Shown: positions 15,943 through 24,784, numbered from the stretch's first letter. The stretch: 64,000 nucleotides of DNA from Peptostreptococcaceae bacterium (GCA_902363255.1 CABIZO010000003.1:558001-622000), one strand, 5' to 3'. The notes: a model not told the origin generated them from the sequence alone. Translations and numbers: made by a program.

Positions 15943-16434
15943 TTATTCAGTTTCACCATCTAAACCATTTTTATTTAAGTCAGTTAAATCTTTAATATAT
16001 TCACTATAATACATATCATTGTAAGAGTTAAGAGGATTTTTATCCATACTTTCACTTTCATCTGGTGGCGTAATAATTTCTTTTGCACAAGAAGAACATA
16101 GAGTGGTTTCTGGTATTACCTCTAATCTTTCTTTTTCTATTTTTTCATGACAATTACTACAAATACCATAGCTTCCTTCAGAAACTTTGTCTAGAGCCTC
16201 ATTTATTTCATTTAGTACATATCTTTCATGACTTATTAAACTATTATCCATATCATGCATATATACATCTGTTCCTATATCACCTATATGATTATCAAAG
16301 CTGGATAATTCTCCTGTACTATATTTTTCACTAGTATGTCTAACAGTATCTCCAAATAAAGTATTGTCTTCCATTTCCTTAATTGTTTTACTTACTCTAG
16401 CCTTTTCTTTTTCTAATTTTTTTCTATAATCCAT
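15943..16434 (-). CDS. TraR/DksA C4-type zinc finger protein (YteA-like)
   Basis: A 163-residue DksA/TraR-superfamily protein. The N-terminal part is helical and charged, and the C-terminal part has a four-cysteine zinc finger: CSNCHEKI and LCSSCAKEI, about 20 residues apart. The YteA group in sporulating Firmicutes is often sporulation-associated, but its function is not settled. It is not established that it binds RNA polymerase as DksA does. It lies between the DUF5665 gene and the deacetylase gene with 12-base gaps, so the three probably form an operon. Confidence 0.88.
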   Translation of the reverse strand: MDYRKKLEKEKARVSKTIKEMEDNTLFGDTVRHTSEKYSTGELSSFDNHIGDIGTDVYMHDMDNSLISHERYVLNEINEALDKVSEGSYGICSNCHEKIEKERLEVIPETTLCSSCAKEIITPPDESESMDKNPLNSYNDMYYSEYIKDLTDLNKNGLDGETE

Positions 16435-16446
16435 AATATCACCTCA

Positions 16447-16932
16447 TTATTGTCTATATTGTTGTACTATATTTAATAATTTTGCTATATACCTACCAAT
16501 AAAAGGTAAATCCACCCAACTAAATAATAATCCAAGTACTAATGCTGCAAGAATAGTAAATCCGATAGCTTGTCCAAATCCTTTACCTAGACCAGCAATA
16601 AAATTAATAATAAATAATCTCCTTTTGCTATCTGTCAAATACATATAATCTCTTATTCTGCTTCTTTCGATTATTATTATTAGTTTTTCTAAATACCTTT
16701 TAATAATACCTAATTCTTTTTGCGAGTCCTCACTTAAATAAATTCCATTAATAAGCCTATCGATATCTTCAATACTTACATATTCTTCATTATCTCTTTT
16801 GCATTTTTCTGTATAGGAAGCTTCTATTGCTTTATCTATATCTGAATATTTTTCATCTTCAACGCTGAATTTTCCCCTTTTATGTATATAACTTTTTAGA
16901 TTTTCTGCAGATATACGAGTATTAAACTTCAT
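16447..16932 (-). CDS. DUF5665 membrane protein
   Basis: A 161-residue protein of unknown function. Residues 1-95 are charged and helical; the C-terminal part (about 100-150) holds the DUF5665 signature RSRIRDYMYLTDSKRRLF followed by a Gly-rich hydrophobic segment (FIAGLGKGFGQAIGFTILA) that should cross the membrane once. It is the first gene of an apparent operon with the DksA-like and deacetylase genes. The N-terminal extension is longer than the bare DUF5665 domain. Confidence 0.8.
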   Translation of the reverse strand: MKFNTRISAENLKSYIHKRGKFSVEDEKYSDIDKAIEASYTEKCKRDNEEYVSIEDIDRLINGIYLSEDSQKELGIIKRYLEKLIIIIERSRIRDYMYLTDSKRRLFIINFIAGLGKGFGQAIGFTILAALVLGLLFSWVDLPFIGRYIAKLLNIVQQYRQ

Positions 16933-17081
16933 TATTCCACATCCCTTTATATATTCCTATCATCAAGCTTAGTATATGAAAAAAAACTTTTATAATACAA
17001 AATAAAAGCTAAGTAATTTCATTTTCTTAGTCTTTCCTTTTTTATAATTAATTATTTCTTTTATTTATTAATTTATTTTAC

Positions 17082-17112
17082 AAAAAAAGGAAGCCTATTA
17101 GGCTTCCTTTTT
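17082..17112 (-). terminator. Terminator of mtnN
   Basis: A 13-base-pair stem, AAAAAGGAAGCCT (17084-17096) with AGGCTTCCTTTTT (17100-17112), followed by a T run on the minus strand, directly after the mtnN stop. Confidence 0.88.
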
Positions 17113-17114
17113 AA

Positions 17115-17819
17115 TTATAATGCTCTTAACATTTTTAATACTATATCTTTTGAGTTTTCAGCTGCTTCTACAACAAATTCATCATAAGTTACATTAGCAC
17201 TTCCATCAGCTTTATCTGACATTGCTCTTATTATTACAAATGGAATATTGTTTAAGTAACATGCATGAGCAATGGCTGCTCCTTCCATTTCTCCACAATA
17301 AGCATTAAAGTCATTTTCTAATTCTTCTTTTAATTCTTTTGATGATATAAATATATCTCCCGTAGCTACTCTTCCTTTAACTATTTTAAATCCTTTACCT
17401 TTAACTTGGTCAAGTGAAGACTCGTATGCAGCATTTATAAGTCTTTCATCCGCTACAAATATAGAATTATCCATTTGTGGTATTTGCCCTTTTTTGTATC
17501 CAAAAGCTCTAGCATCAACATCATATTGTATTGCTTCTGTTGATATCACTATATCATTTACATCAAGAGATGAATGTATAGCTCCTGCAACACCTGTATT
17601 TACTATAGCATCAACATTAAATTCACTTATTAATATTTGAGCACACAGTGCAGAGTTTACTTTTCCGATTCCACATTGAACTAATACTATTTCTTTGCCT
17701 TCTAACTTTCCTTCATAGAATGTTAAACTAGCCTTTTTAACAGTATTTTCTATGTCCATTAAGCTTCTTAGACTTGTTACCTCTAACTCCATTGCTCCAA
17801 TTATTCCTATTTTCTTCAT
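17115..17819 (-). CDS. mtnN: 5'-methylthioadenosine/S-adenosylhomocysteine nucleosidase
   Basis: Hydrolyses MTA and SAH to adenine and the thioribose or ribosyl-homocysteine product, recycling methyl-transfer by-products. The 234-residue protein begins KKIGIIGAMELEV, with the catalytic Glu of AMELEV. It has VNTGVAGAI and AYCGEMEGAAIAHACY (substrate Met-Glu), and ends with IRAMSDKADGS carrying the catalytic Asp. Length and motifs are standard. It is monocistronic, preceded by GGAGG and closed by its own terminator. Confidence 0.97.
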   Translation of the reverse strand: MKKIGIIGAMELEVTSLRSLMDIENTVKKASLTFYEGKLEGKEIVLVQCGIGKVNSALCAQILISEFNVDAIVNTGVAGAIHSSLDVNDIVISTEAIQYDVDARAFGYKKGQIPQMDNSIFVADERLINAAYESSLDQVKGKGFKIVKGRVATGDIFISSKELKEELENDFNAYCGEMEGAAIAHACYLNNIPFVIIRAMSDKADGSANVTYDEFVVEAAENSKDIVLKMLRAL

Positions 17820-17863
17820 ATTGCCTCCTAATTCGCGTACATTTTAATAATAAGTTTTTATTA

Positions 17864-17893
17864 TTAAAAAACCGTTCTAATAAATTAGAACGG
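17864..17893 (-). terminator. Terminator of the degV gene
   Basis: The stem CCGTTCTAA (17872-17880) / TTAGAACGG (17885-17893) has a four-base loop and a T run on the minus strand, between the DegV stop and the mtnN start. Confidence 0.85.
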
Positions 17894-17950
17894 ATATTTT
17901 CAATATATTTAATAATATGTTTTATATATTAATTTGTCAAGAACTTAAAT

Positions 17951-18796
17951 CTATATAACCGCTACAAGTACTGCACCTTCTGATGTGTAAACTCCCATTG
18001 AAGGTCCTACTTCCATTACATGGACTTCCTTAAAATTATGATAATTTTCTAGAATTTCTTTTATTTTTATTGCTTTTTCTGGGCAATTTGCATGTCCTAT
18101 AGCTAATTTTGTTCCACTTGTTTTGTGGACATTATTTTTTATATAATCTATAACTTTATTTATAGAGTTTTTATCTCCTCTAGCCTTATCAATTGGTTTT
18201 ACTAATCCATCAGTTATATGAACAATAGCCTTTAAATTTAAAGCACCTATTATTTTACCTGCTATAGCATTTATTCTTCCACCTTTAATTGCATTTTCTA
18301 AAGTATATAAAGCTCCATAAAATACTACTTCATGTTTTAATTTTTCAATAGTATTTACTATCTCATCCATACTTTTATCTTCATTTATCATATTTGCAAC
18401 TTTTGATACCAGTAGAGCTTGTCCAATGGAACCTGTCGTAGTATCTATTATTTCAATTCTCTTTTTATTTCCGTTTTCTTCTTCATACATATTTTTTGCA
18501 AGTACTGCACTATTATAGATTCCAGATAATTTACTAGTTAAACATAATACTATAATATTGTCTTCCTCACAATCAAATGCATCTAAGAATTGATTAGGAG
18601 ATGGACATGATGTTTTTGGTAATTCATTATAATCTTTCATCATCTCATAAAATTGTGGTATAGTTATATCTGTTCTTGTAGAATAGCTCTTATCCCCAAA
18701 AGAAACCATTACATCTACTATCTCAACTTTACTACGATCTATAATTTCTTGCGAAAGATCACAACTACCATCTGTTATTAATTTTATATTTTTCAT
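17951..18796 (-). CDS. DegV family fatty-acid-binding protein
   Basis: DegV proteins bind a single long-chain fatty acid. The FakB members present it to FakA kinase for phosphorylation and phospholipid synthesis (established in Staphylococcus). The 281-residue protein starts IKLITDGSCDLSQE and has PKTSCPSPNQFLDAF and CLTSKLSGIYNSA, the segments that contact the lipid carboxylate, and GALYTLENAIKGGRI. No fakA is in this window, so whether it is a true FakB is open. It is transcribed from a promoter with a TetR-like operator just downstream, divergent from a TetR-family gene. Confidence 0.92.
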   Translation of the reverse strand: MKNIKLITDGSCDLSQEIIDRSKVEIVDVMVSFGDKSYSTRTDITIPQFYEMMKDYNELPKTSCPSPNQFLDAFDCEEDNIIVLCLTSKLSGIYNSAVLAKNMYEEENGNKKRIEIIDTTTGSIGQALLVSKVANMINEDKSMDEIVNTIEKLKHEVVFYGALYTLENAIKGGRINAIAGKIIGALNLKAIVHITDGLVKPIDKARGDKNSINKVIDYIKNNVHKTSGTKLAIGHANCPEKAIKIKEILENYHNFKEVHVMEVGPSMGVYTSEGAVLVAVI

Positions 18797-18830
18797 TCAA
18801 AAATACCTCTCCTTAAACATTTTGCATTAG

Positions 18831-18846
18831 TCGGTCATTTGGCCGA
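18831..18846. promoter_or_regulatory. TetR-type operator in the degV leader
   Basis: Near-perfect 16-base palindrome TCGGTCA-TT-TGGCCGA (one mismatch). It lies about 5-20 bases downstream of the predicted degV transcription start, a position from which a bound repressor would block degV. It is far more GC-rich than its surroundings. Assignment to the adjacent TetR protein is inference from proximity. Confidence 0.7.
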
Positions 18847-18858
18847 TTTGTTAATTAT

Positions 18859-18887
18859 ATTCTACTTGTTATGTAGTATTTTGTCAA
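18859..18887 (-). promoter_or_regulatory. Sigma-A promoter of the degV gene
   Basis: The minus strand has a consensus -35 TTGACA (18887-18882), a 17-base spacer and TAGAAT (18864-18859). The start site would be near 18852, and the palindromic operator follows at once. Confidence 0.78.
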
Positions 18888-18917
18888 TATTAATAGAATG
18901 AAAATATTTTCCCCAAT

Positions 18918-18946
18918 TTGACAATAATTTTTGTGAACATTATAAT
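18918..18946 (+). promoter_or_regulatory. Sigma-A promoter of the tetR-family gene
   Basis: The plus strand has TTGACA (18918-18923), a 17-base spacer and TATAAT (18941-18946), 38 bases before the regulator's ATG. It is a perfect consensus, which implies steady expression of the regulator. The palindrome is about 70 bases upstream, so direct autorepression through it is less obvious. Confidence 0.88.
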
Positions 18947-18983
18947 AAAATGTATATATAAGTATATTAGGAAGGATTACAAT

Positions 18984-19580
18984 ATGGAATTGAATAGAGG
19001 AACAAAAAAAAATCATAGTATGAAAGAAAAGATTTTATTGGCTTCTATTGATTTAATGAGAAAAAATGGAATCAATAATACTTCTTTGGCTGATATAGCA
19101 AGAGAAGTTAATATAAGCAAAGGTACTTTATATTATCATTATTCATCTAAAGATGATATTATTTTTGATATAGCTGATGACCATTTAAATATAATCTCTC
19201 AAGCCCTTTTAGATTGCCTAAGCCAAGTAAATTCTAATTTTTCAACAGAAGAATTTGTTGTAATTATATTAAAAAATATTTCCGATATTGAAGGCACTGG
19301 CAGAATTCATATGTATCTACTATGCGAAGCAATAATAGGTAATGAAGCTTTAAGGGAGAGAATTGGCATTAAATATATAGAGTGGAGAACAGCATTAGAA
19401 AATCAACTTAGAGATATCATAGATGATAAATCAAACGCTAGAGCTGCTTCTTTTTTATTAGTATCAATTGTTGATGGTTTAGTTGTACAAGCTTTATTAA
19501 AAGCAGAAAAAATACCTTATTCAGATATAGCTAGATTTTTAATTGATTATTCTAACAAAATTAAAACTACCTCTAAGTAA
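18984..19580 (+). CDS. TetR/AcrR family transcriptional regulator
   Basis: A 198-residue one-component repressor. It has an N-terminal helix-turn-helix (about residues 17-60: KEKILLASIDLMRKNGINNTS, then IAREVNISKGTLYYHYSSKDD) and a helical ligand-binding domain. A longer frame begins at 18918, but that would lie inside the promoter; ATG 18984 follows AGGAAGGA and fits. The ligand is unknown. The divergent DegV gene and its operator suggest a lipid-related signal (inference). The gene is monocistronic and ends at a bidirectional terminator shared with ileS. Confidence 0.9.
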   Translation: MELNRGTKKNHSMKEKILLASIDLMRKNGINNTSLADIAREVNISKGTLYYHYSSKDDIIFDIADDHLNIISQALLDCLSQVNSNFSTEEFVVIILKNISDIEGTGRIHMYLLCEAIIGNEALRERIGIKYIEWRTALENQLRDIIDDKSNARAASFLLVSIVDGLVVQALLKAEKIPYSDIARFLIDYSNKIKTTSK

Positions 19581-19605
19581 TAAGATTACTTGGAGGTAGT
19601 TTTTT
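19563..19605. terminator. Bidirectional terminator between tetR and ileS
   Basis: An 18-base-pair stem (19563-19580 with 19586-19603, one G-U pair) flanked by A and T runs. It includes the last codons of the TetR gene and separates it from the convergent ileS. Confidence 0.85.
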
Positions 19606-19623
19606 ATATTATTTTATAATTTT

Positions 19624-22600
19624 TTATTTTTTTATAACTTTTATTCCTGTGTCATGTCCATTTAAGTCAAATACTTCTAATGTATTATCTTCTAATCTTT
19701 CTATATCTAATGCTAAAGTTTCATTTTTGATATATTCGTCAAAATTACTTATAGCTTTAGCTATTTCATCATCTCCACAGAATTTTATATCTATGTTATC
19801 TAATACTTCGAAGTCATTAGATTTTCTTAATTGTTGTACTTTAGATATGAATTCTCTTGCATATCCTTCTTCTACTAGCTCTGGAGTTAAGTTTGTATCT
19901 AATATTACGAATATATTATTTTCCATACAAACATCGAAACCTTCTTTAGAAGATATGTTTATTAAAACTTCATCTTTACCAAATTCAAATGCTTCTCCAG
20001 CTAAATCAACAGTTATTTTTTCTCCTGCTTCTAATTTAGGTACGATTTCATTAGCGCTTAGTTTGCCTAAAGCACCAGCAAACATTCCCATTTTCTTACC
20101 TAAAACTGGTCCTAATACTTTGAAGTTAGGTTTTAAGCTATAGTTCATGTATTCACTTAAATCAGCTGCAAATACAACTTCTTTAACGTTAAGTTCTTCT
20201 TTTATTAAGTCTACAACATCACTTATTTTAGTTTCATATTTTCCATCAACTAATACCTTTTGAACTGGTTGACGAACTTTTATTTTACTTTCTTCTCTAG
20301 ATGCTCTACCTAAAGTAACAAGAGCTTGAGTTATTTCCATTTTTTCTTCTAACTCTAAATCTATTAAATCTTCATTAGCTCTTGGGTAAGATGCTAAATG
20401 AACTGACTCTTCTCCTGTTAAATCTCTGTATATTTCTTCAGATAAGTAAGGAGCAAATGGAGCTATTAATCTGCAAAGTTCTGATAATAATTCATAAGTA
20501 GTATTGTATACTGCTTTTTTATCTTCTGTTAATTCAGTTGCCCAGAATCTTCTTCTAGAACGTCTTATATACCAGTTAGATAAATCATCGTTTATGAATG
20601 ATTGTATACTTCTTATAGTTTTATTAACTTCGAATATTTCTAAGTTTTCCTCTGTTTCTTTCTTTAAGTGGTTAAATCTAGATAATATCCATCTATCTAA
20701 TTCTGGTCTATCTTTGTATTCAACAAAGAAGTCAGTTGGATTTACATTATCAGTGTTTGCATATAATGCAAAGAAGTTATATACGTTTTTGATAGTTCCT
20801 ATGAACTTACTTTGTATTTCTCTAAGGCCTGATTCGTCAAATCTTATTGGTGTCCATGGTGGAGATACATATAATAGATACCATCTTAAAGCATCAGCTC
20901 CATATTTATCGAATAATTCGAATGGATCTACTGTATTTCCTCTAGACTTACTCATTTTCTTACCATCTTTGTCAAGAACTAAGTCATTAACAAGTACATT
21001 TTTGTAAGGAGCTTTTCCTGTTACAAATGTAGATATAGCAAGTAATGAGTAGAACCATCCTCTAGTCTGATCTATACCTTCACAGATGTAATCTGCTGGG
21101 AATAATTGATCAAAGTTTTCTTTATTTTCAAATGGGTAGTGATGTTGAGCAAATGGCATTGCTCCACTATCGAACCAACAGTCTATAACTTCTGTTACTC
21201 TTGTCATTGGTTTTCCACAACAATCACATTTTAAATGTATATCATCAACATAAGGTCTGTGAAGTTCAACAGTTTTTGGATCTACATTTTCAACAGCTTT
21301 AGCTGCTAATTCTTCTCTAGAACCTACTGACTGCTTATGACCGCATTCGCATCTCCATACATTAAGCGGAGTACCCCAATATCTTGTTCTTGATACTGCC
21401 CAGTCATTTAAATTTTCTAACCAGTTACCAAATCTTCCTTCTCCAACGAATTTTGGATACCAATTAACACCATTGTTGTTTTCTATTAACTTATCTTTTA
21501 GTCTAGTCATTTCTATATACCAGCTTGGTTTTGCATAGTATACAAGCGGAGTTGAACATCTCCAGCAATGTGGGTAGTTATGTTCTACTTTTAATTTAGA
21601 GAATAACTTGTTCTCGTGGGCTAACCATTTTATTATTTCAACATCTAATCCGTCTTCCATAACAAATTTACCTTCCCATGGAGTAGCAGTAAATTTACCA
21701 CTTTCATCAACAGGTTGTAATACTGGTAAGTTATATTTTCTTCCTAAGTTGTAGTCATCTTCACCGAAAGCTGGGGCAGTATGTACTATACCTGTACCAT
21801 CTTCAGTAGTTACATAATCACCTAAAGTAATGTAGAATGCTTTTTCATCAGTCGTTACGAATGGCATTAATTGTTCGTATTCAACACCTTCTAACTCAGC
21901 ACCTTTCATTTCTTCTAGTATTTCATAAGTTCCTTCACCTAAAACTTTATTAGCTAAAGGTTTAGAAACATAGTATATTTCATCGTCTTTTTTAACTTTT
22001 AAATAGTCTACTTCTCCGTTTACTGTTAAAGCGACGTTTGAAGGTAAAGTCCAAGGAGTAGTTGTCCAAGCTAAGAAGTACTCATTTTCAGTATCTTTTC
22101 TCTTGAATTTAGCTATAACTGTATTAGTTTTAACTTCTTTGTATCCTTGAGCAACTTCATGAGATGCAAGACCAGTCCCACATCTTGGGCAGTATGGAAG
22201 TATTTTATGTCCTTCGTATAAATATCCTTCTTTATTGAATTTATCTAATATCCACCAAACAGATTCTATATAATTATTATCTAGTGTTATGTATGGATTA
22301 TCTAAATCAACTTCATATGCCATTCTTTCAGTCATATTTCTCCACTTACTTTCATAAGTAAAAACAGACTCTCTACATTTTTGGTTAAATTCAGCTATAC
22401 CATATTCTTCTATTTGTTGTTTATTAGTTAAACCTAATTCTTTTTCAACTTGAAGTTCAACTGGTAAACCATGAGTATCCCATCCAGCTTTTCTTTTTAC
22501 TTGATATCCACTCATTGTTTTATATCTACAAACCCAGTCTTTTAAAGTTCTAGCAACAACGTGGTGTATACCTGGGTTACCATTTGCTGTTGGAGGTCCT

Positions 22601-22737
22601 TCATAGAATACGAAGCTAGGATCGTTTTGTCCTTTTTCTAATGTTCTCTCTAGTAAATCTATTTGTTTCCAATATTCTGACACTTGACTCTCAGCATCTT
22701 TTACTGAAGAATCTACTAGTGGCTTAAATTTTGCCAT
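19624..22737 (-). CDS. ileS: Isoleucyl-tRNA synthetase, type 2
   Basis: Charges tRNA-Ile with isoleucine. The 1037-residue protein is of the longer, eukaryote-like type 2 form. Visible parts are the ATP site GPPTANGNPGIHHV (residues 47-60), the editing domain (about 200-400, with TTTPWTLPSN), the KMSKS loop as GKKMSKSRGN, an anticodon-binding region, and Cys pairs (CDCCGK) that may bind zinc. The ATP-site signature reads GIHH (56-59) instead of the canonical HxGH. This GxHH form has been described in type 2 enzymes with extreme mupirocin resistance. Expression is controlled by an upstream T-box leader. Confidence 0.97.
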   Translation of the reverse strand: MAKFKPLVDSSVKDAESQVSEYWKQIDLLERTLEKGQNDPSFVFYEGPPTANGNPGIHHVVARTLKDWVCRYKTMSGYQVKRKAGWDTHGLPVELQVEKELGLTNKQQIEEYGIAEFNQKCRESVFTYESKWRNMTERMAYEVDLDNPYITLDNNYIESVWWILDKFNKEGYLYEGHKILPYCPRCGTGLASHEVAQGYKEVKTNTVIAKFKRKDTENEYFLAWTTTPWTLPSNVALTVNGEVDYLKVKKDDEIYYVSKPLANKVLGEGTYEILEEMKGAELEGVEYEQLMPFVTTDEKAFYITLGDYVTTEDGTGIVHTAPAFGEDDYNLGRKYNLPVLQPVDESGKFTATPWEGKFVMEDGLDVEIIKWLAHENKLFSKLKVEHNYPHCWRCSTPLVYYAKPSWYIEMTRLKDKLIENNNGVNWYPKFVGEGRFGNWLENLNDWAVSRTRYWGTPLNVWRCECGHKQSVGSREELAAKAVENVDPKTVELHRPYVDDIHLKCDCCGKPMTRVTEVIDCWFDSGAMPFAQHHYPFENKENFDQLFPADYICEGIDQTRGWFYSLLAISTFVTGKAPYKNVLVNDLVLDKDGKKMSKSRGNTVDPFELFDKYGADALRWYLLYVSPPWTPIRFDESGLREIQSKFIGTIKNVYNFFALYANTDNVNPTDFFVEYKDRPELDRWILSRFNHLKKETEENLEIFEVNKTIRSIQSFINDDLSNWYIRRSRRRFWATELTEDKKAVYNTTYELLSELCRLIAPFAPYLSEEIYRDLTGEESVHLASYPRANEDLIDLELEEKMEITQALVTLGRASREESKIKVRQPVQKVLVDGKYETKISDVVDLIKEELNVKEVVFAADLSEYMNYSLKPNFKVLGPVLGKKMGMFAGALGKLSANEIVPKLEAGEKITVDLAGEAFEFGKDEVLINISSKEGFDVCMENNIFVILDTNLTPELVEEGYAREFISKVQQLRKSNDFEVLDNIDIKFCGDDEIAKAISNFDEYIKNETLALDIERLEDNTLEVFDLNGHDTGIKVIKK

Positions 22738-22865
22738 GTTAAGTTCACCCTTTCTTGATTATTTATTAGTATAAAATTTAATTATTCCCATTTTTATTGG
22801 CTTCAATGCCAATATACAAACTTATAGCAATTAGCATAATTAAACAATGGGTTATTTTTGAATAT

Positions 22866-23122
22866 AAAAAACTCGTCCCTAATAAAAGGGACGAGTTGAA
22901 ATCGCGTTACCACCCTAATTCTATACATACTTATAGTATATATAACACTCTATAGTTTAACGACACTAACCGGCACAGCTTAATCAATTTAATCTTTCAG
23001 CCTGCAGCTCCAGAGTGATTTTCAACTTAGTTCAATTCATTGGTTCTCAGCTTACCCAACTCTCTGTAGAATATCCAAAAGTTTACTCTCTCTATCATTG
23101 CTTTTTAAATATATAATTATAC
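22866..23122 (-). promoter_or_regulatory. T-box leader (isoleucine, ileS)
   Basis: tRNA-sensing leader of ileS. The minus strand contains the T-box sequence AGGGTGGTAACGCGA (22916-22902), a Stem I with AGAGAG and GGTAAGCTGAGAACC elements, and the segment GAAAATCACTCTGGAG in which ATC is the likely isoleucine specifier codon. It ends in a terminator with stem AACTCGTCCC / GGGACGAGTT and a T run at 22870-22866. Uncharged tRNA-Ile should stabilise the antiterminator and allow ileS transcription (established mechanism). Confidence 0.93.
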
Positions 23123-23128
23123 TCTTAG

Positions 23129-23157
23129 AGTATACAACAACTTACCTTTTCAGTCAA
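23129..23157 (-). promoter_or_regulatory. Sigma-A promoter of the ileS T-box transcript
   Basis: The minus strand has TTGACT (23157-23152), a 17-base spacer and TATACT (23134-23129). The -10 sits in a short palindrome, TATACTCTAAGAGTATA. Transcription would begin near 23122. Confidence 0.82.
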
Positions 23158-23182
23158 CATAATTATTATTTAAACATTTTTC

Positions 23183-23713
23183 TTATTCCATAGAAGTAGC
23201 TACTTCATCTTCTCCTAAAGAAGTATGATTATCTTCATATAAACCTTCTATAGTTAAATGTTCATCAACATCAGAAAATATATCATCTATAGTTTCCATC
23301 TCTTCTTTTATTAAAGATTTAAATCTATTTCTAAATCTTTTAAAATTTTTAACTAAATCATCATACTCTTTTCTTAATGCATCAATTTGTTCTCTGCAAT
23401 TTTCTGTTATTTGCTTTGCTTTTAATTCAGCCTCATCTACTGTCATCTTAGCTTTTTTATTTGCAGCTTCACAAGTATCCTTTGCCGCTGCTTGAGCAGT
23501 AATTAACGTTTCATTTAAAGTTTTTTCTATTGTTTTGTATCTACTTACTTGCTCTTGGTATAAATTAATTTTTTCTTTTAAATCTAAATTTTCTCTATAT
23601 ATATTTTCAAAGTCTTCTTTTACTTTATCTAAGAATTCATCAACCTCATCTTCATGATATCCTCTAAATCCTTTTTTAAACTCTTTGTTTTCTATATCCA
23701 TTGGAGTTATCAT
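23183..23713 (-). CDS. divIVA: DivIVA domain cell-division protein
   Basis: Curvature-sensing scaffold that marks poles and division sites. The 176-residue protein starts with the membrane-binding DivIVA segment ITPMDIENKEFKKGFRGYHEDEVDEFLD (N-terminal 30 residues), followed by a long coiled coil rich in Glu/Lys and Ala (about 30-150) and an acidic tail. It lies 12 bases after ylmH in the yggS-sepF-yggT-ylmH-divIVA order seen in many Firmicutes. No terminator is evident before the ileS leader, so some read-through is possible. Confidence 0.94.
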   Translation of the reverse strand: MITPMDIENKEFKKGFRGYHEDEVDEFLDKVKEDFENIYRENLDLKEKINLYQEQVSRYKTIEKTLNETLITAQAAAKDTCEAANKKAKMTVDEAELKAKQITENCREQIDALRKEYDDLVKNFKRFRNRFKSLIKEEMETIDDIFSDVDEHLTIEGLYEDNHTSLGEDEVATSME

Positions 23714-23725
23714 ATATTTCCCCTC

Positions 23726-24511
23726 CTACAATAATAATTTTCCTTGAACTTTTATTTTTCCTTTTTTGGTTAAATCTCCAATACTGATTATTTGAGACCT
23801 TCCTCTTCCTCTAACTGATATTAAAGACTCCGCTTTTATCTCTTTAGAACAGGATGTTATTTTTTCATAATTCACCTGAACCTTTTCATTATCTATTAGC
23901 TTAGCACTTTCCTGTCTTGATATATTGTACATACCACTTATTATACAATCTATCCTACTTGAAGAAACAGTAAAGTTAACGTCTTTATAGTTAGGTGGAT
24001 TGTAAATAATGTCATCTCTAGAAATTTCTTTTAATTTAACATTATTTCTAGCAACCTTTTCTAAGTTCATTAAAATATAATCACAAATATCAAAGGCAAC
24101 AATTACCTGACAAAAGTTCTCATGTATAATTATATCTCCAATTTTTTCTCTTTTTATACCTAGACTTAATAAAGAACCTAGATAATCTTTATGACTGATT
24201 GATTTAAATTTGAAATTTCCTTCTATTTGTATAAATCTCAAAGTTTCACTTATATCTTCATATTCCATATAAAATGGATAAATAAATACTATTTTTCTTT
24301 CACTTTCCTCATAACCACCATCAATTGTGTATTTCAAGTCGCTATTAGAATTTAAAATTGCCTTAGCATTTTCCACTTCAAATGGATTTAAAAAATCACT
24401 GAATCTTACATCATAATTTTTTAAACAGCCATTTGCTTTATCAATTATTCTAAACATCTTATTCTTTAAGTCTATATCTTTAATATGAGATGTTAATTTT
24501 AACTTGTCCAT
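23726..24511 (-). CDS. ylmH: YlmH-family S4 RNA-binding protein
   Basis: A 261-residue YlmH protein. The C-terminal S4 domain (about residues 180-250: SSSRIDCIISGMYNISRQESAKLI, then VRGRGRSQI) binds RNA, and the N-terminal part is the YlmH-specific fold. In B. subtilis YlmH has been linked to stalled-ribosome peptide rescue and lies in the division cluster. The gene sits between yggT and divIVA with gaps of 12 bases on each side, so co-transcription is likely. Confidence 0.92.
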   Translation of the reverse strand: MDKLKLTSHIKDIDLKNKMFRIIDKANGCLKNYDVRFSDFLNPFEVENAKAILNSNSDLKYTIDGGYEESERKIVFIYPFYMEYEDISETLRFIQIEGNFKFKSISHKDYLGSLLSLGIKREKIGDIIIHENFCQVIVAFDICDYILMNLEKVARNNVKLKEISRDDIIYNPPNYKDVNFTVSSSRIDCIISGMYNISRQESAKLIDNEKVQVNYEKITSCSKEIKAESLISVRGRGRSQIISIGDLTKKGKIKVQGKLLL

Positions 24512-24523
24512 CTTATTACCTAT

Positions 24524-24784
24524 CTACCATACCAAACTATATATTAATCTTTGGGCCATTGATATTATAAAGATAGCTATAATCGGGGAAAAATCTATGG
24601 GTATATCTATATATCTAAATAAAGTTTCTCTAATTGGTCCTACTAAAGGTTCTGTAAACATACTTATTATTTCATATGCTTTTGAATATCTAGCTCCTGG
24701 AAACCAAGACATTAGACATTGTATTAAAATAAGCCAAGTCAGTATGTTTAAAAGCCTAACAAGTAATACGGCTATCATGTGCAT
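24524..24784 (-). CDS. YggT family membrane protein
   Basis: An 86-residue protein with two hydrophobic segments (about residues 3-25 and 58-80) and the conserved YggT centre LIQCLMSWFPGARYSKAYEII and PLVGPIRETLFRYI. Family members (YlmG) have been tied to osmotic behaviour and division-site membrane organisation, without a firm biochemical role. It lies between sepF and ylmH. Confidence 0.9.
   Translation of the reverse strand: MHMIAVLLVRLLNILTWLILIQCLMSWFPGARYSKAYEIISMFTEPLVGPIRETLFRYIDIPIDFSPIIAIFIISMAQRLIYSLVW

Noticed and set aside
19649..21007. Plus-strand frames opposite ileS (164 and 167 residues)
   Set aside because: Antisense shadows of a well-supported synthetase with no start signals or recognisable protein features.
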